Notes under the pieces: generated by a model
The model's database searches: none
Told to the model about the DNA's origin: nothing
The model's input: the letters and a program-made list of their open reading frames with translations, nothing else
In this document: one piece after another, positions 9,017 through 18,213 of the stretch
Numbering within the stretch: position 1 is the first letter of the stretch
How the letters are laid out: each line of letters begins with the position of its first letter
Position numbers and translations under genes: made by a program
Assembly: GCA_002335865.1 (NCBI GenBank)
Contig: DDCY01000020.1
Coordinates: 1 to 61,531 of the forward strand
Direction: 5' to 3'
Source of the DNA: Saprospiraceae bacterium UBA1994
GTDB taxonomy: Bacteria > Bacteroidota > Bacteroidia > Chitinophagales > Saprospiraceae
Length of the DNA stretch: 61,531 nt

Positions 9017-10648
9017 TTACTTTACCAAAATATGCCTTCTGTGAGTTTTACCACCACTGCGTAATTCTAACATATAGCTTCCTTCTTCGACAACTGCTTT
9101 TGGAGGATCTAAGGTATAAGTATAACTACCTCTATCTATATAACTTTCAAATAGCGTACGGTATGGAGTTCCATTTAGCTTGACAAGACTTAGTCGAGTA
9201 TTGGCTCCTTTGTTTAAGGAATATTGTATATCTATATGACCTAATACTTTGGACGGTCTATATCCGAGTAAGATATTTTGTGCGTTGAGTCCAGCGGGAA
9301 AATCTCCTGGAGGAACTAGCCCATTGATTTTATTCTGATCTCCGAGTACATGATCTACCACTCGATCATCTATTCCGAGCCATCCATCCAAGATACTACC
9401 GTAAACAGATCTAAAATCTATACTATAACCAGGATCGCCATAGTCATCTGTATTGATGAGATCTGGAGGAGTACCTACAAAGCCATTACCTAGTTCTTCG
9501 CCACCAAAAAGAATCATCGGTCCACCAGTTCCATGATCTGTCCCAAAAGATCCATTTTCATATATCGTTCTCCCAAATTCAGAAAAAGTCATACCTAATA
9601 CTTTTTCGCCGAGATTATCAGCATCCATATCAGCCATGAAAGCTGCAATTGATTCACTGAGGTAAGTCATTAATTTTGGATGGCGATTATCGTTCTGATT
9701 AGAGTGTGTATCAAATCCTCCTAAGGTAACCATATATACTTTGGTGCCCAGTTGACCTTTTATCAATCTAGCAACTATGGCCAGCTGCTCAGCCAAGTAA
9801 TTGTCAGGGTATTCGCTTTTGGTCGTACCTTTTCTATATGCTTCTTGTATAGTAGACGAATATCTAAATGCATTATTGGCTGTCTGACGAGCATACTTAA
9901 GTTCTGCTTCGGCTGGACAACTATTGAGTTCTGCAGTATTATAGAGTTGGCCTTGTTGCGCTATTCGGTAAAACTCCGTAGGGTTACTGATAGATAAAGA
10001 CATATTAGCATCCGATCCAGCAAATATCAGATTATTTTCTATGCCGATTTGGATTGCTGGAGGCACACTTGGTGGAGTTTCTAAAAAACTACCAAACTCT
10101 GCTTCCATAGCTCTACCAATCCAACCAGTTTCAATTACCTCATTGCTATCTGAAGCACTCGCCCATATATCACTTGATCTAAAATGACTAAAATTGGGCT
10201 GTGGATAGCCTACATTGTGTATTACTTTCATTCGGCCATCTTCCCACAAAGGTTGCAATGACAAAGTAGTATTTGGCATCCCTATTTCGTCACTTAGATT
10301 CCACATGTTTTCTTCAGAAATCGCTATCGTAGGCCTAATATTATAATATTCGTCATTACCTCTTTCTACTATAGTGTTGAGTCCATCATTGCCACCACTG
10401 AGTCTAATCAATATAAGCGTACGATCAGTATCATTGGTGAGTAGTCCCATCGTAAGTGGGTTGATTGCCAATTGAGACATAGAATGTCCATTGATTGCCA
10501 TCAAGCTGCCTAATGAAAATAAGCCTGTGTTGCGTAAAAATGCTCTACGAGAAGATGCTTCATGCATATCTTGATGCCCTTTGCCATCATTCAGGCTGCT
10601 TCCATATCTACTCCTTACTTTGCTATGCATATTATTTTTTGACTTCAT
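9017..10648 (-). CDS. DUF1501 family secreted protein
   Basis: A 543-residue protein. A twin-arginine segment, SRRAFLRNTGLFSLG, followed by a hydrophobic stretch (residues ~33-60) indicates Tat export. The body shows the DUF1501 pattern: LIRLSGGNDGLNT, NFSHFRSSDIW, TLGGFDTHSNQ, FSEFGRTIYENGSFGTDHGTGG, which resembles alkaline-phosphatase-fold sulfatase-like enzymes. The last ~75 residues form a FlgD-like/T9SS-like Ig domain ending GSYMLELRSGGKTHRRHILVK-like. It lies 11 bp downstream of the DUF1800 gene on the same strand. This pair co-occurs widely in Bacteroidota and Planctomycetota; its biochemical role is not established. Confidence 0.9.
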   Translation of the reverse strand: MKSKNNMHSKVRSRYGSSLNDGKGHQDMHEASSRRAFLRNTGLFSLGSLMAINGHSMSQLAINPLTMGLLTNDTDRTLILIRLSGGNDGLNTIVERGNDEYYNIRPTIAISEENMWNLSDEIGMPNTTLSLQPLWEDGRMKVIHNVGYPQPNFSHFRSSDIWASASDSNEVIETGWIGRAMEAEFGSFLETPPSVPPAIQIGIENNLIFAGSDANMSLSISNPTEFYRIAQQGQLYNTAELNSCPAEAELKYARQTANNAFRYSSTIQEAYRKGTTKSEYPDNYLAEQLAIVARLIKGQLGTKVYMVTLGGFDTHSNQNDNRHPKLMTYLSESIAAFMADMDADNLGEKVLGMTFSEFGRTIYENGSFGTDHGTGGPMILFGGEELGNGFVGTPPDLINTDDYGDPGYSIDFRSVYGSILDGWLGIDDRVVDHVLGDQNKINGLVPPGDFPAGLNAQNILLGYRPSKVLGHIDIQYSLNKGANTRLSLVKLNGTPYRTLFESYIDRGSYTYTLDPPKAVVEEGSYMLELRSGGKTHRRHILVK

Positions 10649-10659
10649 AATTGAATGGC

Positions 10660-12117
10660 TTAGCTGAGTTGATATTCAGGTATCTGAATTAAATACCTAT
10701 AAAGATTAAGCAATTGCTCTGGGGCTTCTTGCCAATATAAATTCCATGATCCATCTTCAAAATAATTTTCTGGAATACCTGCCTTGAGATAAAGTGTGCC
10801 TATATCGATTAGATTTTCATCAAGATCAATATCCAGTAGATGCTTTGCAAATGCTTCGGTTATGACTCTTGGGTCTGTATCTGAGTTAGACACGGCTAAT
10901 GCGAGCGTACGTAGTTTTTCATAACCAGTATCTTCTATGTAAGCATTGACTACATTGTTACAGTATGACCATCTAAATGCCAAAGAATTTTCGCTCAACC
11001 AAAATCTATATCCTGGCCAACCTGCTACATTGGGAGGATTGAAAAGGTCTTGGCCCATTTCATCATTAATATATTCGATATATTGGAATATATTTGGATT
11101 GAGGTCAGTATCTAAATCTAATCCTAGCGCCGTTATTAATTGGGTGGTCAAGGCTACAGGTGATTTTATTTTCGCCCCTCTGAAAGTCTCTTCATAGAAG
11201 TGTTCACTGCTCAATAATTGTCTGAGGACAGGTACTATCTCCCAATTGGAATCCATAAAAGTTTGTGCCAATTCACCAACTATATCCTCGTCTGCGTCTC
11301 TATAAACAAACTGTCGGTATAGCTTCATGCATATGTACTTGGCAACTTGCGTTTTTCGCAGCGTAAAAATAAGCTCATGTACATCATCATATCCAAAATT
11401 TCCTGACTGGCCAAAGATTGTTTTTACTGATTCATCAAATCTGTTTTCTTGAAAATATGCTTCGGTGCACTGATTTCTTTTTACTCGCCATCCTGTTAAT
11501 GCTTTTGCTGTTTCTTCTATATCAGTCTGGGAATAGCCATTATTTTCACCCATGGTAAATAGCTCTAGGAGTTCTCTTGCATAGTTCTCATTTGGTGCAC
11601 CTACTCGATTGTCATTGCCATCGAGATAAACTAGCATCGCTTCAGTAAGTCCCATTTGTTCTACGAAACTTCTGAAATTGCCAAAGGCCATTTCGTGTAT
11701 GAGTTTGTAATACCTCCATGCATATCTATTGCATCGATATACATCTTCTTCGGTAGCAAAATGATCATGCCAGAATATGGTCATTTTTTGCTGAAAGGGG
11801 GAAGTGAATCCTCTCTCTGTCCAATCGTATTTTAATTGTCTGAAATTATCCCGTTGCTCATCATCGCTATCTTCACCATAATCCTCAGATGTATATTCAG
11901 ACCAATAATATGATTCTGGCTGAGGACTATTTACAGCTTCATTGATCAATTGATTGACCAAATTTGTAGGTGAAATCAATAGGCCAGATTGGATAGTATC
12001 ATAGTCCGCACCATATCCGAAGCTTCTATATAGATGAGCTACCTTGGCGCTTGTCCAATCACCTGCGGCCGGTAGGTATGGAGCTAAGGTAGAAGTGACA
12101 CAGTTATTTGCGATCAT
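10660..12117 (-). CDS. DUF1800 family protein
   Basis: A 485-residue protein with the DUF1800 hallmarks: HLYRSFGYGAD near the N-terminus, MTIFWHDHFATEE, NENYARELLELFTMGE, the ALTGWR motif, KYICMKLYRQFVY, and NPPNVAGWPGYRFW in the C-terminal half. No signal peptide is evident from the ATG at 12117, and I see no better upstream start. It is the first gene of a two-gene operon with the DUF1501 protein (11 bp gap). The conserved His, Asp and Arg clusters suggest a metal- or ligand-binding enzyme, but no activity is known. Confidence 0.9.
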   Translation of the reverse strand: MIANNCVTSTLAPYLPAAGDWTSAKVAHLYRSFGYGADYDTIQSGLLISPTNLVNQLINEAVNSPQPESYYWSEYTSEDYGEDSDDEQRDNFRQLKYDWTERGFTSPFQQKMTIFWHDHFATEEDVYRCNRYAWRYYKLIHEMAFGNFRSFVEQMGLTEAMLVYLDGNDNRVGAPNENYARELLELFTMGENNGYSQTDIEETAKALTGWRVKRNQCTEAYFQENRFDESVKTIFGQSGNFGYDDVHELIFTLRKTQVAKYICMKLYRQFVYRDADEDIVGELAQTFMDSNWEIVPVLRQLLSSEHFYEETFRGAKIKSPVALTTQLITALGLDLDTDLNPNIFQYIEYINDEMGQDLFNPPNVAGWPGYRFWLSENSLAFRWSYCNNVVNAYIEDTGYEKLRTLALAVSNSDTDPRVITEAFAKHLLDIDLDENLIDIGTLYLKAGIPENYFEDGSWNLYWQEAPEQLLNLYRYLIQIPEYQLS

Positions 12118-12421
12118 AGCTAGTATTGATAATGATTCGATCTAAGTTAGTAATAATTTGAAATATACGAAAAAGTCATTTGGAATGGCGGTTAAAGTGT
12201 ACCTATATATTTATGGTAATCCAAGAAATGGGTGTTTATTTTTAATTGATTTTAGGGCTAACCCTGATTGGTATTAGGTTATTTTTTTGGATATTGAAAA
12301 TCTAATTTCTATGTAGAAAGAATCTTTTACACTATGAAGATCCCTGTTAGAACTATTAATTAACTTTTTCTCAGTATATTGAATACTATTATCCAATTTA
12401 TTACCTCATTTATTTTTGATC
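12118..12421. other. Divergent intergenic region
   Basis: AT-rich gap between the DUF1800 operon (leftward) and the large T9SS protein (rightward). A TATTTTTG resembling a Bacteroidota -7 box sits at 12411-12418, but it is too close to the ATG at 12422 to be a conventional promoter. Nothing else is recognised. Confidence 0.35.
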
Positions 12422-15400
12422 ATGACTAGATATTTATCGCTATTTACTTTTATAATATTGATGAATCTTGTTTCAGCTCAAGAGATTCTCTTTCAAGAAG
12501 ATTTCAATGATTGTGCTTTACCTAGTGGATGGAATCTCAGTGTTACCAATGGGCAAGATGCGGGAGTAACATTTGCCTATCCACTTAATACTAAAAGTGA
12601 TTCGTTATCTATTGATGGTACATGTATGGTTATCTTTGATGATGACATACTGGGAAATAATATGCCAGATTTTAGAGCAGAGTTGCAATCACCGTTGATT
12701 CAAGTTGGGGATTATCAAACGATATATCTACGCACGGATGTACATTTTAGAGCATATGACACTTCTTCTTTTATAGTGTACTTGCAAGAGGAAGATGGTA
12801 CGAGAATAGAGCTGAGGAAATTTGATGCTGATGATCAGACAGGAACTAGGTTTAGTCAGATAACTCCAATGTCTATTGACATAAGATTTGTGACGGAGAG
12901 CACTTCTTTTTCGATCGTGTACGTATATGATGACGCTGGAATGTACGCATGGTGGGCGGGAATAGATAATATAGAAGTCATAGGATCCGGTAAAGGTACA
13001 ACAGTGGTCAAAGAGCAATTTAATGATTGCAGCATGCCTGCTGGATGGAGCATTAATACACTTGAAGGACAAGATGATTGGCAGTTTGGCGAAGTGGATA
13101 ATAATAAGGCTAGTGCAACCACAATGGATGGCTCATGCTTTGCGTACTTTGATGACGATGGATTAGGAGCAGATGCAGCATTTAGTACATCAGAGTTGGT
13201 ATCACCAGTATTTGATGGATCAGCTTTCGCTAATTTTCATGTAGAATTTGATCTCATATTTAGACCTTATACCGACATCGAAAATATTACGGTTTTAGTT
13301 TTTGACGGAACGAATTATTCTATAGTTGAAGAATTTTCAGATCCAATAGGTGGCCCACAATTTAATGTGTATGAGTCTATCAGTTTAGATTTATCTACTT
13401 TTCGATCTAATAGTATGCAGCTAGTTTTTCGTTATGACGATGGGAATAATTATGGCTGGTGGGTAGGTATAGACAATGTAAAGATTATAGCAGAAGGACA
13501 AATAAATGATATATGTACTAATGCCGATCCATTAGAAATAGGAAAGGCCTGTATTTACTCCAATAATACTAATGCAGTATTCGATGGCCCGGAAGGAAGT
13601 TGTGGATCTCAGTTGGTAGGTGGACTATGGTATGAACTCATAGCTCCTGCAGATGGCATTATCAAAATAGAAAATACGAGTACTTATAATGATTTGATCA
13701 CAGTGTTTTCAGGTAATTGTACATCATTGTCTGAGCATTTGTGTATTAATGATGATGAACACGGATTTAATGGGGAGACAGTCTATCTTGATGTGATCGT
13801 TAATCAAATTTATTATGTAAGAGTGAGTGGAACTGAGAGTAAATATGGTAAATCCGGAGGTGCTAACTGTCTGTCTGCCGAATATGTAACTACTAAACCA
13901 ATAGCTGAATTAGAAGATGAAATTGCAAACGCGATTCCCATTATACTTGGAGTAGAATGTACGCAGGCGATAAATGAAAATGCTACTATAGATGAAATAT
14001 TGCCAATAGACAATATGCTGATGAGATCGGATGTTTGGTATACATTCAACACTGGAGCTAGTACATCGATAGATGTAAAAGTAGAATCTGCTTTCGCTGA
14101 AAATATTATAGTTTTTGACAGTGCAACCGTTGAAGTATTTTCGCAATTGAGTGGAGGTGATTTTTCTGTAAGCGAATTGACCGCCAATACTGATTATTTA
14201 ATTCAAGTAGGTGGTGTATTCTCTCAAATAGAGGGTGATGTATGTGTCCAAGTAATTTCGAAAGAGGAAGAGGAAGCTATTGCTGATGATTGTGTGGATG
14301 CTATGAGTATTGGAATGGATACAGCAATAGAGTTGGGTAATAGTGCTCAATCATTTTCGGGAGTGCAACCAAGTTGTGAGATTTACGTGAGCAGTGATCA
14401 TTGGTTTGAATTTAGTACTTTAGATAATCTGGATATCTATCTTACTACGGAGAGCGAATATGTGCAAACTATTTCTGTTTATACCGGTACTTGCTCAGAA
14501 CTAACCGAAGTTTGGTGTTCTCAGCAAAGAGATCGTTGTGATGGTGCGATACGGATAGAAGGATTGCAGCCACAAACTATTTATTACATGCAATTGTCGT
14601 CTTCATTTACGGATAATACTGAAGGGTATGGAAATGCAATGATCACTTTATCGGAGACTAAACCTATCGAAGAAAGCTTAAGTCTCAATGTCTCGGTCAC
14701 TTGTGATGAAGATGAAACAGCACAGCTAAGCGTCAATATAATAACAGATGCTGACTATATATTATTAGGCAATACTCCGCAAGATGTTCTCTACCATGGA
14801 GACAATTATACGGTAGTAGCACAATACAATGACGGCTGTGAAAAAAGTGTGCAAGGTATCGTCAATTGTCAGTCCGATGATTGTAATCTAGAAGTAATAC
14901 CATTTACAGAATATGTAACATGTGCTAGTGCAGATGATGGAAGTATTTCATTGGATATTCTTGGAGGTGTGGGGCCATATATCTATGAGTGGTCGCATAC
15001 TACTAATAGTGCGGCAGAGCAAACAGCACTTTCTGCGGGTACTTATAATGTGAAAATTACTGACGCTAGAGCTTGTTATATATATCAAGAAATAGAAGTC
15101 TTGGCACCTAATCAACTAACAACAATAATAGATGCTACAGATGAAACAATAGCTGATACTGATGATGGAACAGCTAGCATATCAGCTTCCGGGGGTACTC
15201 AACCCTACAGTATTTTATGGTCTACAGGTGACAGCGGAAGTTCATTGTCTAATCTCAGCCCAGGCGATTATAGCGTTACTGTCACAGACTTCAATGGTTG
15301 TACGAGTATGAAGACATTTAGTGTATCTGAGGTGGATTGTGTATTTACTATTCTAACTGAGCAAAGTGAGGTCACTTGCTTTGGATCAGCAGATGCTACA

Positions 15401-16540
15401 CTCTCAATAGGAAGTAATGATATCAATATAGAGTCTGTTGAATGGAGTACAGGGGAAGAGACTATAACGATCACAGATCTAGCAGCTGGAGAATATAGCG
15501 TCACAGTATATGCAACTAATGGATGTAATAAGATTCAGCAGTATTTCATCAACGAACCTCAAGAAATTACTATCAAGGAAGAAGTAATCACTATAAGCTG
15601 CTATGGAGAATCAGATGGAACGATTGCTTTGGAATCTTCAGGTGGAACAGGAACGATCAATTACTTATGGGAAGATGGATCTACAGTATCGATGAGAACC
15701 GATCTTGTTGCAGGTAATTATCAAGTCACCGCAACAGATGACAATGGGTGTATAAAGGAAGGTGAGATCATAGTTGCTAGCCCTGAGGCATTAGATATTG
15801 CATCTTCTATGGCTAGTGATTTATCTTGCTATGATAGTCAAGACGGGATACTATGTGCTTTTGTGAATGGTGGTACAGAGCCATATATATTTGTATGGGA
15901 TGGAACTACAGAGCCACTATCCAAAATTACAGATTTAAATGCAGGCGACTATGCTCTTACAGTAACGGATGTCAACGGCTGTAGCATAGAGACATCACTA
16001 TCTATTTATGCTCCGGAAGCTATCGCAGTACAAGTGAAAATTATGAGTATTGATGATGTCGGAAATGGTCTGATAGATATTACTATTGATGGTGGCACAG
16101 CTCCATATAATGTAGCTTGGTATCTTGGTCTCGATATAATATCAGAAACTGAAGATATTGACAACCTTGCTGAAGGCGTTTATCATGCTGTTATTACCGA
16201 TGCCAATGGTTGTAAATTTACATCGGTAGATTATATATTGTCATTGACTGCTGAGGCAGAATTAGAATCTTTTGAGATTGATGTTTTTCCTAATCCAATG
16301 AAAGATAAATGCACAATTGTAGCAGAGATTGATGATTGGAGTATGTATGCAATACGACTTGTTAATCTGCAAGGCCAGATATTAGATAATGCTCTTCAGA
16401 TGACCAATGTTGCAAAGGGTAGTGTAAGTTGTGAAATTAATAATGTAGTATCAGGTTTTTATTATTTAGAAGTGGAGAATAAAGCTGATGCGAGGATATC
16501 TTATCGTCATGCAGTTATGATTTTGGGGGATGATGAATAG
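12422..16540 (+). CDS. Large T9SS-secreted repeat protein (choice-of-anchor-like domains, SprB repeats)
   Basis: About 1372 residues. A signal peptide ends LVSAQ. Two tandem ~170-residue domains follow, each starting with a FNDC..P.GW motif and ending AWWAGIDN or GWWVGIDN, a carbohydrate- or matrix-binding beta-sandwich pattern. Next come about three NDxC-type domains resembling pre-peptidase or CUB-like modules (~365-760). Six SprB/PKD-like repeats (~880-1270) carry the pattern C...DG.I.....GG..PY...W..G, ending G.Y.V.VTD..GC. A type A T9SS sorting domain begins at FPNPMKDKC. It is secreted and probably surface-attached, with adhesion or gliding-related roles inferred. The ATG at 12422 is preferred over the TTG at 12416. 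Confidence 0.9.
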   Translation: MTRYLSLFTFIILMNLVSAQEILFQEDFNDCALPSGWNLSVTNGQDAGVTFAYPLNTKSDSLSIDGTCMVIFDDDILGNNMPDFRAELQSPLIQVGDYQTIYLRTDVHFRAYDTSSFIVYLQEEDGTRIELRKFDADDQTGTRFSQITPMSIDIRFVTESTSFSIVYVYDDAGMYAWWAGIDNIEVIGSGKGTTVVKEQFNDCSMPAGWSINTLEGQDDWQFGEVDNNKASATTMDGSCFAYFDDDGLGADAAFSTSELVSPVFDGSAFANFHVEFDLIFRPYTDIENITVLVFDGTNYSIVEEFSDPIGGPQFNVYESISLDLSTFRSNSMQLVFRYDDGNNYGWWVGIDNVKIIAEGQINDICTNADPLEIGKACIYSNNTNAVFDGPEGSCGSQLVGGLWYELIAPADGIIKIENTSTYNDLITVFSGNCTSLSEHLCINDDEHGFNGETVYLDVIVNQIYYVRVSGTESKYGKSGGANCLSAEYVTTKPIAELEDEIANAIPIILGVECTQAINENATIDEILPIDNMLMRSDVWYTFNTGASTSIDVKVESAFAENIIVFDSATVEVFSQLSGGDFSVSELTANTDYLIQVGGVFSQIEGDVCVQVISKEEEEAIADDCVDAMSIGMDTAIELGNSAQSFSGVQPSCEIYVSSDHWFEFSTLDNLDIYLTTESEYVQTISVYTGTCSELTEVWCSQQRDRCDGAIRIEGLQPQTIYYMQLSSSFTDNTEGYGNAMITLSETKPIEESLSLNVSVTCDEDETAQLSVNIITDADYILLGNTPQDVLYHGDNYTVVAQYNDGCEKSVQGIVNCQSDDCNLEVIPFTEYVTCASADDGSISLDILGGVGPYIYEWSHTTNSAAEQTALSAGTYNVKITDARACYIYQEIEVLAPNQLTTIIDATDETIADTDDGTASISASGGTQPYSILWSTGDSGSSLSNLSPGDYSVTVTDFNGCTSMKTFSVSEVDCVFTILTEQSEVTCFGSADATLSIGSNDINIESVEWSTGEETITITDLAAGEYSVTVYATNGCNKIQQYFINEPQEITIKEEVITISCYGESDGTIALESSGGTGTINYLWEDGSTVSMRTDLVAGNYQVTATDDNGCIKEGEIIVASPEALDIASSMASDLSCYDSQDGILCAFVNGGTEPYIFVWDGTTEPLSKITDLNAGDYALTVTDVNGCSIETSLSIYAPEAIAVQVKIMSIDDVGNGLIDITIDGGTAPYNVAWYLGLDIISETEDIDNLAEGVYHAVITDANGCKFTSVDYILSLTAEAELESFEIDVFPNPMKDKCTIVAEIDDWSMYAIRLVNLQGQILDNALQMTNVAKGSVSCEINNVVSGFYYLEVENKADARISYRHAVMILGDDE

Positions 16541-16689
16541 TTATTACTCAAAGAATAGAAAAATTAGCTAGAGTTTATTAAAAGAAAATTGATGTTACAC
16601 GCAAGGTGAATACGACTTGTTTTCATGAGATACCTGCTGTTTCTTCAAAAGTTCTTTTGATCAAACATTAAGTTAGTGATAACTAATGA

Positions 16690-17115
16690 TTAAGGCCGAG
16701 CACCCACCCAATAACTACCATCGTCCAAATGTTCTTTTTTCCAGATAGGTACTGTCTCTTTCAAAGTATCAATGGCAAATTGGCAAGCTTGGAAACATGC
16801 ATCACGATGAATAGAAGATACGGCTATGATCACAGCGATATCTTTGATGCCTACATATCCACTACGATGAAAAATTGAGATATGCTGGATGTCATATTGA
16901 TCGACAGCTCTTTGTCCAATCTTATTCATCTCTTTGAGTGCCATAGGCGTGTAGGTTTCAAAGTCAAGGTGCGTTACATTTTTACCTTTATTCTTATTCC
17001 GTACGGTACCCACAAATAGACAAATACCGCCGCATAACTCATCATGTACGTCTTGGTAAACGGTGTCTATAGATAGCGTCTCTTCGCTGATAACTACATT
17101 GATCTTATTTTTCAT
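16690..17115 (-). CDS. moaE: MoaE, molybdopterin synthase catalytic subunit
   Basis: A 141-residue protein with the MoaE pattern: GGICLFVGTVRNKNKGK, LDFETYTPMA, HRSGYVGIKD, SSIHRDACFQAC, and the catalytic-lysine region PIWKKEH, ending WVGARP. It inserts two sulfurs, delivered as thiocarboxylate on MoaD, into precursor Z (cPMP) to make molybdopterin in the cytoplasm. The gene is 2 bp downstream of moaD on the same strand. The rest of the molybdenum cofactor genes are not in the window. Confidence 0.95.
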   Translation of the reverse strand: MKNKINVVISEETLSIDTVYQDVHDELCGGICLFVGTVRNKNKGKNVTHLDFETYTPMALKEMNKIGQRAVDQYDIQHISIFHRSGYVGIKDIAVIIAVSSIHRDACFQACQFAIDTLKETVPIWKKEHLDDGSYWVGARP

Positions 17116-17117
17116 AA

Positions 17118-17354
17118 TTATCCTCCGCTTACTGGTGGTATGATTGCCACTTCATCGTCTGCATTTATGATCTGACTGTCTATCGCATACTCTTGATTAA
17201 CCGCGACCATATATCCCTTGATCTGCTTAAATGCTTTGTATTGCTCATTCATTCTTTGGCGCAGGTCTGCTACAGAGATGGTAGAGCTTTCTATGAACGC
17301 TACATCATTACCAACTATTTCTTTTGCTATGCCAAAGTATTTAATGTTTATCAT
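17118..17354 (-). CDS. moaD: MoaD, molybdopterin synthase sulfur carrier
   Basis: A 78-residue ubiquitin-like protein ending PPVSGG. The C-terminal Gly-Gly is the site that is adenylated and converted to a thiocarboxylate. MINIKYFGIAKEIVG at the N-terminus and DEVAIIPPVSGG at the C-terminus are typical. It partners MoaE, encoded 2 bp downstream, in a 2:2 synthase. The tauE/safE-like gene is the next gene on the minus strand's 3'-to-5' map, with its stop 5 bp from the moaD start, so the three form one transcription unit with tauE first. Confidence 0.94.
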   Translation of the reverse strand: MINIKYFGIAKEIVGNDVAFIESSTISVADLRQRMNEQYKAFKQIKGYMVAVNQEYAIDSQIINADDEVAIIPPVSGG

Positions 17355-17359
17355 GTCGA

Positions 17360-18097
17360 CTAAGTATTAGTAAGTATAAATCTGACTCCCACTACACAGA
17401 CCAAGATAGCGGTTAATAATTTAATCACTCTTGGGGACAGCAATTTTATATTGAGATAATTACCGATCTGTCCGCCTATCGCTACAGCTAGTCCGAGGGT
17501 CAGGATCTGCTGTATATTTATGCTGATAGGATTAGTCAGTTGTCCAGCTATTCCAGCTACAGAGTTAAATAGTATAAACACACTTGCGGTTACGCTGATG
17601 ACTTTAGCAGTTTGCCATCTCAATATATTGAGAAAGGGTGATAGAAATATTCCTCCTCCTATTCCTATCAATCCGGAAATAAACCCTATACCGCTACCTA
17701 TTGTTGATCGCTCAAGCATTGAAATATTTTTCAATGGAATCTGATTTTCTTTAACAGGTTTTATCATCAGGAGAGCAGCTATAACAAGTGTGATTCCGGC
17801 GAGTAGTTTGTAAATTGGTCCATCTAACTGTATCATGCCTCCCAAAAATGCGAAAGGTATACTCAATAGAACTATCGGTAATATTTTTTTCCAAGGTATT
17901 AAATCTGCTCGGTAATAATTGATACATGCGCCTAAGACGACTATGATGTTACAGATCAATGCAATCAGTCGCACCTCTTCAATAGCCAATCCAGCCAATA
18001 GTAATATCGCTATATAGCTTGATCCACCACCAAAGCCCACCGATGCATAGAGCATAGCCATTATAAAGAATAGGATCACAAGAGTGTATATGGTCAT
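17360..18097 (-). CDS. TauE/SafE family sulfite/organosulfonate exporter-like protein
   Basis: A 245-residue membrane protein of about eight helices in two homologous halves. The halves carry the family's glycine-rich motifs SVGFGGGSSYIAILLLAG and GFISGLIGIGGGIFLSPFL. The family exports small anions such as sulfite or sulfoacetate, and some members have unknown substrates. It is the first gene of an operon with moaD and moaE (5 bp gap to moaD). Pairing with molybdopterin synthase fits handling of sulfur or oxyanions linked to a molybdoenzyme, for example sulfite oxidation, but that is inference since no such enzyme is in view. Confidence 0.88.
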   Translation of the reverse strand: MTIYTLVILFFIMAMLYASVGFGGGSSYIAILLLAGLAIEEVRLIALICNIIVVLGACINYYRADLIPWKKILPIVLLSIPFAFLGGMIQLDGPIYKLLAGITLVIAALLMIKPVKENQIPLKNISMLERSTIGSGIGFISGLIGIGGGIFLSPFLNILRWQTAKVISVTASVFILFNSVAGIAGQLTNPISINIQQILTLGLAVAIGGQIGNYLNIKLLSPRVIKLLTAILVCVVGVRFILTNT

Positions 18098-18153
18098 ATC
18101 GTTACAATCAATAGAATGGCAAGATAGAAATAATGTGGTTGGGAAATAAACAA

Positions 18154-18185
18154 AGACCTCCGAGGTATTGATACCTCGGAGGTCT
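18154..18185 (-). terminator. Strong palindromic terminator after the metalloprotease gene
   Basis: A perfect 15-bp inverted repeat (agacctccgaggtat, two-base centre, then its complement) lies 29 bp past the stop of the metalloprotease gene. On the minus strand it is followed by TTTGTTTATTT. The GC-rich stem stands out in this AT-rich genome. It also insulates the tauE-moaD-moaE operon downstream. Confidence 0.8.
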
Positions 18186-18213
18186 AGTACTCCTTCTGTG
18201 AATTTAATATCTA

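Noticed and set aside
12411..12418. TATTTTTG as a promoter -7 box for the large T9SS protein
   Set aside because: It overlaps the TTG at 12416 and is 4 bp before the ATG, leaving no leader, and no -33 element fits.
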